Source of the DNA: Bacteriovoracaceae bacterium
GTDB lineage: Bacteria; Bdellovibrionota; Bacteriovoracia; Bacteriovoracales; Bacteriovoracaceae
Direction of reading: 5' to 3'
DNA: 48,422 nucleotides
Assembly: GCA_016784965.1 (NCBI GenBank)
Contig: JADHTQ010000034.1
Coordinates: 1 to 48,422, forward strand
In this document: positions 1 through 8,292 of the stretch, piece after piece
Position numbering within the stretch: position 1 is the stretch's first letter
Layout: each line of letters starts with the position of its first letter
The notes under the pieces: model-generated
What the model was told of the DNA's origin: nothing
What the model saw: the letters and a program-made list of their open reading frames with translations, nothing else
Database searches by the model: none
Program-made: the position numbers and the translations under genes

Positions 1-46
1 TATGCCTATACTTTTTAATGAAATCTTCTGTCGAAATCGGTGTCAA
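1..46 (-). CDS. Start of an unidentified gene, cut by the window edge
   Basis: On the minus strand a TTG codon at 46-44 opens a frame that runs without a stop to the window edge (15 codons, beginning MTPISTEDFIKKYRH). AAGGAG lies 6 bases upstream of the TTG, a near-ideal ribosome binding site, and the frame follows the helix-turn-helix gene that ends at 80 on the same strand. Too little is visible to name a product. The evidence is the ribosome binding site and the open frame only. Confidence 0.35.
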   Translation of the reverse strand, partial: MTPISTEDFIKKYRH

Positions 47-50
47 TCTT

Positions 51-74
51 TACTCCTTGATTAATTCAGGAGTA
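51..74. repeat. Perfect 7-bp inverted repeat between two genes
   Basis: TACTCCT and AGGAGTA form a perfect 7-bp stem around a 10-base loop. No T-tract follows on either strand, so it is a poor intrinsic terminator. One arm, read on the minus strand, is the ribosome binding site of the edge gene, so pairing could hide that site. That role is inference. Confidence 0.3.
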
Positions 75-79
75 TTAAA

Positions 80-400
80 CTACACAATTACAATTTGGCC
101 AATACGCGGCCCGCATCTCTTGCCCGAATTGGTATAATAGCTACTTCGTTTAAATTTGCTGTAAGGCTTAACTTTTAGGAGCTTCTTAGAGTCAATGTAT
201 GATTGCTGGTATATAAAGGGCGAAAAGTGAAAGCGAGCAGCAAACGTCAACCAAAGGATAGTTCCAGGAATGGGGATGGTGCCGGCCTCGATTTTAGAGA
301 TGGTGCTTTGGGTGGAATCTAGCGTGTCGGCCAGTTCATCTTGAGATAGACCAGCATTTTTTCTTATTGCTCGAAACATTTTAGCAAAATTTTCGGCCAT
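80..400 (-). CDS. XRE-family helix-turn-helix DNA-binding protein
   Basis: This 106-residue protein has a Cro/C1-type helix-turn-helix at roughly residues 8-45: LSQDELADTL gives the first helices and STISKIEAG the recognition helix and following turn. The tail is basic and carries no second recognisable domain. An ATG at 430 and an upstream codon at 457 are in frame, but the ATG at 400 has GGAG 6 bases upstream and starts just before the domain, so it is preferred. The protein is probably a small transcriptional regulator. The target is unknown and no operator is obvious. A second small helix-turn-helix gene lies upstream on the same strand. Confidence 0.75.
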   Translation of the reverse strand: MAENFAKMFRAIRKNAGLSQDELADTLDSTQSTISKIEAGTIPIPGTILWLTFAARFHFSPFIYQQSYIDSKKLLKVKPYSKFKRSSYYTNSGKRCGPRIGQIVIV

Positions 401-538
401 TGCCTTCTCCAGTTTGTAAGCGGCGTCCATTCTAATCACAACGATTGTAAATGGCAATAGTGATGGTGTCAGGGCGGCCCAAGAAGTGCAAAGAAAGTCG
501 ATACTGACTATCTTTGCACTTGCAGAGAGATTTCTGCA

Positions 539-760
539 TTAGTTCAACTTAGTACAAATAGTACTAGGTTTGACCTTGAGCTGTTGACACAAGTATACCA
601 AGTTTAAAAGGGGTAGGTCGAGCTTACCCTCTTTTAGCAAGGTGTACCTGCTAGGTGGCATATCCATTATCACAGCGGTCTGTGCATCTGTGAGGTTGTG
701 CTTTTTAGAAAGCTGAATAATGTTATCCCAAATTGCATTTAAGGTGTTTTGTTGTTCCAT
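539..760 (-). CDS. Small helix-turn-helix protein
   Basis: The 73-residue protein is almost entirely one XRE-like helix-turn-helix: an N-terminal helix (WDNIIQLSKKHNL), then TDAQTAVIMDMPPSRYTLLK as helices 2 and 3, and a C-terminal leucine-rich helix. It lacks the usual Q of the xLSQ motif, so the assignment rests on helix pattern and spacing. No strong ribosome binding site precedes the ATG at 760. It is followed at 82 bases by the other small regulator. No toxin-like partner is visible, so I do not call a toxin-antitoxin pair. Confidence 0.55.
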   Translation of the reverse strand: MEQQNTLNAIWDNIIQLSKKHNLTDAQTAVIMDMPPSRYTLLKEGKLDLPLLNLVYLCQQLKVKPSTICTKLN

Positions 761-895
761 AAGTTCTAATGGTAAATCAGAGTAATCCGTAATGCAAGAA
801 ACATTCCCAGGCGACTTAAAAAAGCAGTCAAAGGCCTTCTGTGTAGTCCTGCGTTGGGTGCCACGGGCACTGTAAAATAATTCGTATGATAATCA

Positions 896-2116
896 TTATG
901 GATATAGATCAGGCCCAATATGCACATTGGCTGAACTCTCAATAAAGTCTTGGTACGCCTTGATTTTTGCTGCAAGTTGTGAGTTTTCACCAAAAAGTTT
1001 GTTCGCATGCTCTTTTGCTTTGGCAGCGATTACTACAGTGTTGGCGCGGCCAAGTTTGGCCCTTAGTTTTGTTTTTCGTTTTAATTTTTGATCTTCTTTG
1101 ACTATTTTTCTAAAGATGGAAAGCATGTGGCCTAGCTGTACTTGAGAGTTTACCTCCAGCATATCGACCACAGAGGAGATGGAGTCCATGCTTTTTAGGT
1201 AGGAGATGAAAAAAAATAAAAAATCTATCTGTTCATCAACGCCACCATCTTCTCTTCGGGCCTTCACTAAAAGTTTGGTCAGATAGTCATAATCGGCAGT
1301 CATTTTTTTAGGTTTAGGGGCAGGGTAGGCCTTTGCAAGTTGGTCGACAAAAATCGAAATGGCATCATTGGCCAATGCACGTTTGATGCTTAAGTGCATC
1401 TGGATCTCTCCCCGGGCCTTTTTGACATCTTTTAAATGGCTTTTTTGTAAAGATGAACTGGAGTAATCTTTTTTGATGGTTGCAGCTGGATTTTTTTTAT
1501 TTTTTACAATTTTTAGACCCAGGTTGCGTAGCGCATCATAAGAGTGGTTGAGGGCCACCTTACTTGGTAAAAAAGTTCCAGACTTATTGCTGACTAAACT
1601 TACTTTATCTTGTTCCACAACTATTTCTCCGGCACCGATTACTTCAAATTTATTTATTTCTATGTTTTGGGCCTGTGCAAATTCATGCAAGGATGCATGA
1701 AGGCTTCTATGGGATACAAAAAAGGCCTCATCGCCACTTAGATCAACGTCTTTGTTTGGAACTCGTGGTGCTATGGTCAGGTATACTTTGGTGCCACTTG
1801 CCGCTTGCACTCGAGATACAAGATACACGTGGGTGCCAATTCTTTGGTGGAGTGCTTTTAAAATTTTTTTGTTGGAGTGGTGTACTGGTGTAACATCTCC
1901 CCATGAGTCTATCTCTCGTTTTTCTCTTTTTTCGATGTGAATTTCCAACGCTGGTAGGGTAGATGCTTGGTGCTCAAGTTTGGCCACTGTTAGTTGTGCT
2001 TTGAGAGACTTTATTTTTTCTAGTGATTGCAAACATCCGTCAGGTGCTTGTGACCAAGCAGCAGAGATAATCCAGGCAGTAGCAATACTAAGTTTTAGCA
2101 ACCAAATTATATTCAT
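896..2116 (-). CDS. Secreted protein of unknown function with an SGTF-PS motif
   Basis: I do not recognise this 406-residue protein as a named family. The ATG at 2116 begins a clear signal peptide (NIIWLLKLSIATAWIISAAW, cleavage after SQA), which is why it is preferred over the longer frame to 2182. A central segment reads as short beta strands followed by the motif NKSGTFLPS near residue 200, similar to NxSGHYxPS segments seen in some secreted and polymorphic-toxin-like proteins; that resemblance is from memory. The C-terminal half is helical and very basic, with a KLKRKTKLRAKLGR stretch. It is about 100 bases downstream of the xanthine-dehydrogenase-like gene on the same strand but shows no functional link to it. 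Confidence 0.6.
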   Translation of the reverse strand: MNIIWLLKLSIATAWIISAAWSQAPDGCLQSLEKIKSLKAQLTVAKLEHQASTLPALEIHIEKREKREIDSWGDVTPVHHSNKKILKALHQRIGTHVYLVSRVQAASGTKVYLTIAPRVPNKDVDLSGDEAFFVSHRSLHASLHEFAQAQNIEINKFEVIGAGEIVVEQDKVSLVSNKSGTFLPSKVALNHSYDALRNLGLKIVKNKKNPAATIKKDYSSSSLQKSHLKDVKKARGEIQMHLSIKRALANDAISIFVDQLAKAYPAPKPKKMTADYDYLTKLLVKARREDGGVDEQIDFLFFFISYLKSMDSISSVVDMLEVNSQVQLGHMLSIFRKIVKEDQKLKRKTKLRAKLGRANTVVIAAKAKEHANKLFGENSQLAAKIKAYQDFIESSANVHIGPDLYP

Positions 2117-2216
2117 AACTGATCCATTTAGTATAGTAAGATATACAAACTCTAGCGCACAAAATATAAGTAACGATTGCAAAATGATGAATAGAACAAA
2201 ATAGTTGAAAAATTTT

Positions 2217-2675
2217 TTATTTGTAAGGTTTTTTTAACTTACAAATTGCCTCAATTATAGGTGTGTAGCCAGTACACCGGCAAAGATTGCCGGCTAGGGC
2301 ATGTTTTATTTGCTCAATATTTGGGTCTGGAATTTCTTTTAATAATTCAGTGGCAGCAACTACCATTCCCGGAGCACAGAATCCACATTGAAAAGTATTG
2401 CTATCGATAAACGCATGTTGGAGGGGGGTTAAATCGTTTTGCATCAATCCTTCTAAGGTGGTAAGCTGCTGTCCTTCAACCTCTGCACATAGGACTAAAC
2501 AACTTTTAACACTTTTGTTGTCTATCAAAATTGTGCAGGTCCCGCAGTCTCCTCGCTCACATCCACACTTGGGGCTTTTGACCCCCAGCTTGTCTCTTAG
2601 CACGTGTAGGAGCACTTCATTGGGTTTTACCTCAACACTTCTTTTTTCACCATTTAATACAAATGATACTTTCAT
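2217..2675 (-). CDS. Xanthine-dehydrogenase-type [2Fe-2S] subunit
   Basis: This is the small iron-sulfur subunit of a molybdenum hydroxylase (XdhC/CoxS type, 152 residues, normal length), which passes electrons from the molybdenum site to FAD. All eight ligands are present: Cys39, 44, 47 and 59 of the plant-type ferredoxin cluster and Cys97, 100, 132 and 134 of the second cluster (CGFC, CRCTGY). The ATG at 2675 has AGGAG upstream. It is the last gene of the seven-gene operon, 12 bases after the FAD subunit. No molybdopterin-binding large subunit is in the window, so substrate cannot be read and the pair may act with a partner encoded elsewhere. Confidence 0.93.
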   Translation of the reverse strand: MKVSFVLNGEKRSVEVKPNEVLLHVLRDKLGVKSPKCGCERGDCGTCTILIDNKSVKSCLVLCAEVEGQQLTTLEGLMQNDLTPLQHAFIDSNTFQCGFCAPGMVVAATELLKEIPDPNIEQIKHALAGNLCRCTGYTPIIEAICKLKKPYK

Positions 2676-2687
2676 CTTTTATTACTC

Positions 2688-3575
2688 CTACAAAAAATTT
2701 GTGCCATAACTTGGACCAATGCCTTTAAGCCTGGCAATAGAAGCCAAAAGTGCTCTTTTAAACATTACCTGGCACATGTGGGTGCGATACTCTTTGGTGG
2801 CCCTTATGTCGGTTATGGGAGAGATAACTGTGGGAATTTTTTTCATCACCTCTTCTATGAGTTTGTCATCTACTAGCTTGCCATCTAACATCTTTTCTAA
2901 ATTTAAAGGCCTAATTGGGGTGGGCCCCACTGAACCAAAAGATACTCTAAATTTATTTTTAGAGGTGGCCAGGACTGTGACTGTCGCTTGTGCTAGGTCT
3001 TCTCCTCTGTATCTTCCAAGTTTAATATAGCAGCCGGCATGTTTTGTGGCCGGTGCTTTTATTTCAATGGAAGTTACAATCTCATCTTTTTTAAGGGTGG
3101 TTTTTCTGGGGCCTTTAAACCATTTGGCAATGGGAATAGTTCTTCTTGCTTTTGATCCCACTATTTTTAACTTGGTATCATACACCATCAAAAAGCCACT
3201 GCTGTCCATGCAGGGAACTGCTGAGCAGATGTTACCAACCACGGTCGCTCGGTTTCTAATTGCTTTGGAGGCCACCGTTAGTGCTGCTTCATAGATTATG
3301 GGGAAATATTTTTTTATAGCTTTGGATGCTATTAAATCAGAAAAAGTAACTAGTGCCCCGATGGTGAGAGCGTTTTTGGTAACAGTTAGCTTTTTTAATT
3401 CTTTGATACCCTTTAAATCAATTAAGTTGCTTGGGGCCAGTGCATCTTCTTTGAGATTGCCAATTAGGTCGGTGCCGCCTGCTAGCAGCTGACTTTTTTT
3501 ATGCTTGGCCAGAAGTTTTTTTGCCTCGTTTAGGGTTTTGGGTTTTAGATAATCAAACTCGCAAGTTATAGTCAT
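2688..3575 (-). CDS. Xanthine-dehydrogenase-type FAD-binding subunit
   Basis: This is the medium, FAD-binding subunit of a molybdenum hydroxylase (XdhB/CoxM type, 295 residues, usual length). The FAD-binding loop LAGGTDL is at residues 31-37, the second typical segment VGNICSAVP lies near residue 110, and the C-terminal CO-dehydrogenase-flavoprotein domain follows. GAGGA precedes the ATG at 3575. It lies 28 bases after the cyclase-family gene and 12 bases before the [2Fe-2S] subunit. The usual order includes an adjacent large subunit, which is missing here. Function is assigned by family; the substrate is unknown. Confidence 0.92.
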   Translation of the reverse strand: MTITCEFDYLKPKTLNEAKKLLAKHKKSQLLAGGTDLIGNLKEDALAPSNLIDLKGIKELKKLTVTKNALTIGALVTFSDLIASKAIKKYFPIIYEAALTVASKAIRNRATVVGNICSAVPCMDSSGFLMVYDTKLKIVGSKARRTIPIAKWFKGPRKTTLKKDEIVTSIEIKAPATKHAGCYIKLGRYRGEDLAQATVTVLATSKNKFRVSFGSVGPTPIRPLNLEKMLDGKLVDDKLIEEVMKKIPTVISPITDIRATKEYRTHMCQVMFKRALLASIARLKGIGPSYGTNFL

Positions 3576-3603
3576 ACTTATCCTCGCTATTAATTGCTAT
3601 TAA

Positions 3604-4419
3604 TTAATTAGAAAAAGCAACAATTCTACACATGGAGGATTCTAGCTCAATTCCTTTTAAAGGGAAACAGCCAATCCAAGCTCTTTTATTGCTCAACTTA
3701 CCAATATCTCCACCTAAGTTTTCAGCGTGAACAATTCTTTGGGGGAATAATTTTAGATGCATCACTTGGTAGTACTCATCTTGAGGAAAATATTCATCCC
3801 AAGATTTTGCACCATACTTATCAATCAATAACTGCTCTGCCTCTTTAAATTTTGCTGGATGCCACTGTCTAATGATAGTGTTCATGGGGTGATCGGCACT
3901 GCCGCAATCAACTCCAATCCATTTTAACTTCATCTTGATGGCCCATTTGTGAAAATCTTTGCCCGGTCCAGGGTGTTTGACAAAATAGCGAATTTCATCT
4001 GATTTGTTTTGATCCCATCCGTATCTATTGTAGCCAGTATTAATAATTAGAATGTCACCTTTTTTGACCTCCACTCGGTCAGTTATCATCTTGGGAGTGT
4101 AGAGATCATAGTCTCCGACATCATCAGAAATATCCACGACGACTCCTTCTCCGACCCATTCGTTTAAAGGGACTTTGCCAATGGGCCTGCCCGAGGGATG
4201 AAAGTGGATTTCACCATCCATGTGGGTGCCCACGTGGTTACTGGTGGTTAAAATCTGGCCTGAGGCCCCCTGTCCCATGTGAGCTCCGGCTATTCTTTTA
4301 AAATACTGGATACCAAGGGGCATATAACTGGGCCATGGTGGTGTATGAATACTCAAATCTTGAGTCAGGTCATACATTTTAAGTTCACTCATAAATTTAA
4401 AAAAATCTTGTTCAGTCAT
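3604..4419 (-). CDS. Cyclase-family metal-dependent hydrolase
   Basis: The 271-residue protein belongs to the putative cyclase family, which includes kynurenine formamidase and isatin hydrolase and usually opens cyclic or formyl amides with a bound metal. The hallmark is visible as His62-Val-Gly-Thr-His66-Met-Asp68, with a further HFHP at residues 72-75. An AAGGAG site lies 6 bases upstream of the ATG at 4419. In the operon it sits between the YlbE-like subunit and the XDH FAD subunit, which suggests that it opens a ring to give a carbamoyl or amide compound handled by the neighbouring enzymes. That substrate is inference. Confidence 0.85.
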   Translation of the reverse strand: MTEQDFFKFMSELKMYDLTQDLSIHTPPWPSYMPLGIQYFKRIAGAHMGQGASGQILTTSNHVGTHMDGEIHFHPSGRPIGKVPLNEWVGEGVVVDISDDVGDYDLYTPKMITDRVEVKKGDILIINTGYNRYGWDQNKSDEIRYFVKHPGPGKDFHKWAIKMKLKWIGVDCGSADHPMNTIIRQWHPAKFKEAEQLLIDKYGAKSWDEYFPQDEYYQVMHLKLFPQRIVHAENLGGDIGKLSNKRAWIGCFPLKGIELESSMCRIVAFSN

Positions 4420-4443
4420 AGCTAACTCCTTGGTCTATCTATC

Positions 4444-5838
4444 TTATAACTTGTCTGCAAATCCTGTATATGCTTTTTTAAAGGGGTCCATGGGGGCACT
4501 TAAAACCCCGGCGCCAACTTGCCCGATCCCCGGTTTTTTATGGGCCACTCCGGTATCAATAAAGGGGAGCACATTTTTTTCCACTACTTTGATGACATCA
4601 ATGCCAGTTGGGGTGCCCCTAAAATTTAAATATGGTATCTGATACATGTTATTTTCTGCGATTGAAATTTCATACATGGCGAGTGTGTAGTTTATGGCGT
4701 CACTGGTGGTACCTCCCACAAATTGGACAATGGCAGGTGATGCGGCGATGGCGAAACCTCCTAGTCCGTTAGTTTCAGTAATAGAGCTATCTCCGATATC
4801 TGGATTGGCGTCTTCTTTAGAGTACCCTGGAAAAAACAAAGCATCGGGCACTGGTGCCTCTGCTGTAAACCACTCATCACCTGTTGCTGAGAGTTGGATG
4901 CCAAACTCGGTGCCATTTCTGGACATAACTGTGACTAAGCTACTATTTTTTACACCTCTGGCAGCATCCAGTGAGGCCTTGCAGGCAGGCATGGAGAGAT
5001 TTAAAAAGAAGTGGTCGTTGCCATTTATAAAACTTAACACTTCAGCTACCACTGAGGAGTTATCTGTAGTTTGCACAATTGCTGGGGCCAGTTGGCGATA
5101 CAAAAGGGAAGTGCCAGCGCGATTTCTGTTGTGAACTTCATCGCCCATATGCAATGCCTGGGCAATGATATTTTTTAAATCAATTTTTTTAAGCTTGGCA
5201 ATTGCTCGCTTTAGGGCAGGGTAGAGATCACTTTCCATCCACTTAAGTTTTTTTATTACATCCGCTCCATAGGCCCCGTAGCGCAAGACCTTGCCAAGCC
5301 CCTCATTCATGGTGCAGTAGGCGCGATTTTTATATTCTTCATTTTCGATAATAAAAACTGGCATGGAAGCAGAAACAATGCCGGCCATGGGACCAACTGT
5401 GCTGTGGTGGTGGCAGGGAGCAAACTTTATTTTACCCGAAGCTGCAAGAGCAATTGCAGTTTGTTCATCACTTGCCATCCCTTCATAGATAAGTGCTGCC
5501 ATAACGCCGCCTCTCATCGGGCCACACATTTTCTCCCAGGTGATGGGTGGGCCTGAGTGCAAAATTAAATTATCTTGCATGCCAGGAATGACATTTTTGG
5601 CGATGTCCATGCCTACAAGGCTTGGTTTGCTGTTTAACACTCGCTCTAGGGCCTGTTGATTGGCCTTGTTGATCTCACCTTTATAGTTATCAATTTTATC
5701 TTTAAGGGTGTGATCTATTTCTACAGGCGGCTTCCAATCAACCTGCACCGAGCTCACACCTGCTTTAGTTAAAGTTTCATGAAATGACTTAAGACCGATG
5801 TTGACTACATTAAGTGGTGAATCAAACAAATTGTTCAT
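4444..5838 (-). CDS. DUF1116 protein, YlbE/AllG-like carbamoyltransferase subunit
   Basis: The 464-residue protein matches the YlbE/YahG family (DUF1116) by length, by its position after an FdrA homologue and by conserved-looking glycine-rich segments such as CGPMRGGVMAALIYEG and GGTTSDAINYTLAMYEI. In Escherichia coli the FdrA, YlbE and YlbF proteins together have been reported as an oxamate carbamoyltransferase (AllF, AllG, AllH), which phosphorolyses a carbamoyl compound to carbamoyl phosphate. Its ATG shares one base with the stop of the FdrA-like gene (TAATG), so translation is coupled. The actual substrate is not readable from sequence. Confidence 0.85.
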   Translation of the reverse strand: MNNLFDSPLNVVNIGLKSFHETLTKAGVSSVQVDWKPPVEIDHTLKDKIDNYKGEINKANQQALERVLNSKPSLVGMDIAKNVIPGMQDNLILHSGPPITWEKMCGPMRGGVMAALIYEGMASDEQTAIALAASGKIKFAPCHHHSTVGPMAGIVSASMPVFIIENEEYKNRAYCTMNEGLGKVLRYGAYGADVIKKLKWMESDLYPALKRAIAKLKKIDLKNIIAQALHMGDEVHNRNRAGTSLLYRQLAPAIVQTTDNSSVVAEVLSFINGNDHFFLNLSMPACKASLDAARGVKNSSLVTVMSRNGTEFGIQLSATGDEWFTAEAPVPDALFFPGYSKEDANPDIGDSSITETNGLGGFAIAASPAIVQFVGGTTSDAINYTLAMYEISIAENNMYQIPYLNFRGTPTGIDVIKVVEKNVLPFIDTGVAHKKPGIGQVGAGVLSAPMDPFKKAYTGFADKL

Positions 5839-7412
5839 TATTTACCCCCTTTTAAAACTGAAAGTGCAAGTTTGAGAGCTTTTGCGTTTGAGGGGGCAAC
5901 CACTACTTGGAGCTTAGTAAGTGCAGTTACTACTTGAGCTTTAATTTGGGGATCATTGTCGGTTCCGGTTACGCTGCAGATGATGGGTAGCAGGCGACTT
6001 TGTTGTTTACAAAGGTCTTGTGCCTTTTCAATAGTGGGCACTAGTTCATCAAGGGGGCTCAAGTTGGCGCCATGGCCTAGCACCAGATCTAGTAGGATTA
6101 CCGCCACCGATGGGTCTTGTGCTTCTTGAATAATTCTTTGATTGCGCAGGGAAAAATCAATCATGGGATGGGGCCTACCGGCAGTAAACTCATCTTCGCC
6201 CAAATCGATGATGGTGTGTTTTTCACTGCGATGGACATCTTTTAATTTGTTTACTCCCTCTACCGGTGCGGCCGAATATAGATCGGGTAAATAACTAGAG
6301 GCAAGAAGTTGTGCTTCATAGCTATAAGTTCCTCCCGAAAAAAGCGCCCTTAAATATTTCTGCTGTGGTTTTAATTGCCTACTCAACTGAATTACAGTTT
6401 GTTGTAGGCCTTCAAATTCTGCTAATTTGTTTGCTTTAAAGTCACAAAGAGCTGCCTCACTAAATTTTCCACAATGCTCAAGGGCCAAATATGCCGCTTC
6501 TTCCAGTGTGTCTGCTGCAATCATGCCCAGAGATTCAACTTGCTCAGAGGAAGCACCAAGAAACAGGGCAACTACTTTTTTATCAATTGTTTTAACTAAT
6601 GCACCAATTTTATCCAGCACACTTGGGTGGGGTGGTTTGGAAACCAGTAGGATAACTTCTGTGTTTGGGTCGGACTTTAACATAGCTAGCGCCTGCAAAA
6701 ATGTAGTGCCTCCGACTTGCTCTTTGATATCTCTGCCACCGGTACCTACGGCTTGGGAGATTCCTCCGCCGTTGTTTGAAATCAAAGTAGTCACACTTTG
6801 AAGGCCGGTGCCAGAAGCTGCTACCACTCCAATGTTTCCTCGGTTTACAACGTTGGCAAAGGCCAGTGGCACCCCATTTATAATGGCCGTCCCACAATCA
6901 GGGCCCATAACCAGCAGACCTTTTTTTGCCCCAATTTTCTTTAGCTCGATCTCATCTTCTAAAGAGACGTTGTCAGAAAAAAGCATTACGTTTAGACCAT
7001 TTGCCAGTGCCTTTTTTGCCTCAGAGGTGGCATATTTGCCGGCAACAGAAATTAAGGCAAGGTTGGCCTGTGGCATTTGCTCGATGGCCCCCTCTAAGCT
7101 TTTTGGTAAAAAATCCACTGAGTCGTTGCTGCTTTTATCAAAAGCACAAAGGAGCTCATCAGCTTTATCCATCGCCTTTTTAATTATCTGTTGGTCACTT
7201 GCCTCGGCGACTATTATGAGATCTGCATCAGTTGTTTTTTCAAATTCATCTAGGTAGAGACCCGCATTTTTTAAAATGGACTTATTCTCTGTTGTTGCCA
7301 TGACTACCGCGGAGTTTAGGGATTCGTGCAGACGATTAATCTTTTGGGCCATAATCATTAGTGCTACTGAATCGTAATATTTACCAGTTTTTATTATTGC
7401 TTTAATTGCCAC
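5838..7412 (-). CDS. fdrA: FdrA/AllF-like acyl-CoA synthetase-fold subunit
   Basis: The 524-residue protein resembles FdrA, which is built like the succinyl-CoA synthetase alpha subunit. A CoA-ligase-type core is seen near residue 170 (MGPDCGTAI), followed by NRGNIGVVAASGTG and AVGTGGRDI, typical of this fold. The start is GTG at 7412, chosen because AAGGAG lies 6 bases upstream; it overlaps the end of the DUF2877 gene by 19 bases. By family knowledge it is the core subunit of a three-part carbamoyltransferase with its two neighbours. No carbamate kinase, which would turn carbamoyl phosphate into ATP, is in the window. Confidence 0.9.
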   Translation of the reverse strand: MAIKAIIKTGKYYDSVALMIMAQKINRLHESLNSAVVMATTENKSILKNAGLYLDEFEKTTDADLIIVAEASDQQIIKKAMDKADELLCAFDKSSNDSVDFLPKSLEGAIEQMPQANLALISVAGKYATSEAKKALANGLNVMLFSDNVSLEDEIELKKIGAKKGLLVMGPDCGTAIINGVPLAFANVVNRGNIGVVAASGTGLQSVTTLISNNGGGISQAVGTGGRDIKEQVGGTTFLQALAMLKSDPNTEVILLVSKPPHPSVLDKIGALVKTIDKKVVALFLGASSEQVESLGMIAADTLEEAAYLALEHCGKFSEAALCDFKANKLAEFEGLQQTVIQLSRQLKPQQKYLRALFSGGTYSYEAQLLASSYLPDLYSAAPVEGVNKLKDVHRSEKHTIIDLGEDEFTAGRPHPMIDFSLRNQRIIQEAQDPSVAVILLDLVLGHGANLSPLDELVPTIEKAQDLCKQQSRLLPIICSVTGTDNDPQIKAQVVTALTKLQVVVAPSNAKALKLALSVLKGGK

Positions 7413-8290
7413 TGATGTCTCCTTTGTATGCTCAAGATCAGACCCACAAGTAGATCTACCCCGGACGTGCTGCCAAGATTTGTCACTTCATTTACACATT
7501 GATTAAGCTTTTTTGTGGTGGGGTTAATGTCTGTTAGCACTTGTATCAACTGCTTGATCATGCCTGTATACTTTTTTTGTACTGTCCAAAAAAACATATT
7601 GTTGGAAATTAAATTATCCGATTTGGCCATATCTGCAATGACATTTATCTCTGGCAGTTTGGCACTATCCATAATTGGAGTAAGCAATATAATGGCAATG
7701 ATGCTTCCAAGTAAAAAATCATCACCACTGGGGGTAAGACCTGGGCCACAGCCTCTAAGTCCTTGTGCTCCTTGAATCCAATGGGGAGAAAAAAACTTGT
7801 CGATATCTTTTGTCACTTTAATTTTAAACTCGCGCTCAAAGGGGTTGGTGCTAGCTGCTTGTTTGGTTTTATTATCAAGTAAAAAGCTAAGACCTGCATC
7901 TTGAGAGTAAGCACACACTTGCTTTTTTACACTTTGAATGTTGTGCTCAAGCTGCTCTAAGGTGTAATTTTTGGGCAGCTCAAATGTGGAGACGTAAGTT
8001 TTACAGTCGTCACAGTCGGCCTTTGCAAATGAGATTTGTGTCCTGGAGGTTTTGGCGATAAACTGGTGATCAGTGATGATCAAAGAGGTAACACTGGTAA
8101 GGTCGCTTGCAAAATAGTCAAAGACCAGGTGGTTTGGTGCATCTGTTATAGGTGTTTTAACCAGTGAAACTATATCTTTTTTACCTCCAAGGCCTGTAAA
8201 GTTAATTACATTTTTAAAAGTGGAGTGCAATTTATAGCTACCAGTTTCAAGGGAGTCGCCATAAGACAATAATCTCAAGATTTGCTCCAA
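7394..8290 (-). CDS. DUF2877 protein, YlbF/AllH-like carbamoyltransferase subunit
   Basis: The 298-residue protein matches the DUF2877 family, including E. coli YlbF (AllH) and YahE. The motif GLTPSGDDFLLGSI near residue 185 is the family signature. The start is TTG at 8290, only 2 bases after the stop of the isochorismatase gene; AGGA sits close upstream, and the reading frame has no better ATG nearby. The end overlaps the FdrA-like gene. It is the third subunit of the presumed carbamoyltransferase and always travels with the other two in known clusters, as it does here. Confidence 0.85.
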   Translation of the reverse strand: MEQILRLLSYGDSLETGSYKLHSTFKNVINFTGLGGKKDIVSLVKTPITDAPNHLVFDYFASDLTSVTSLIITDHQFIAKTSRTQISFAKADCDDCKTYVSTFELPKNYTLEQLEHNIQSVKKQVCAYSQDAGLSFLLDNKTKQAASTNPFEREFKIKVTKDIDKFFSPHWIQGAQGLRGCGPGLTPSGDDFLLGSIIAIILLTPIMDSAKLPEINVIADMAKSDNLISNNMFFWTVQKKYTGMIKQLIQVLTDINPTTKKLNQCVNEVTNLGSTSGVDLLVGLILSIQRRHQWQLKQ

Positions 8291-8292
8291 TC

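Noticed and set aside
80-760. A toxin-antitoxin or phage repressor pair made of two small HTH genes
   Set aside because: Neither gene has a toxin-like partner and no phage genes are near.
766-1008. An 80-codon minus-strand frame overlapping the 896-2116 gene
   Set aside because: It has no domain or signal peptide, lies across the end of a better supported gene and its ATG has no ribosome binding site.
6427-7257. Plus-strand frames of 85-149 codons inside the FdrA-like gene
   Set aside because: They are antisense shadows of a gene with clear family motifs, translational coupling and a ribosome binding site.
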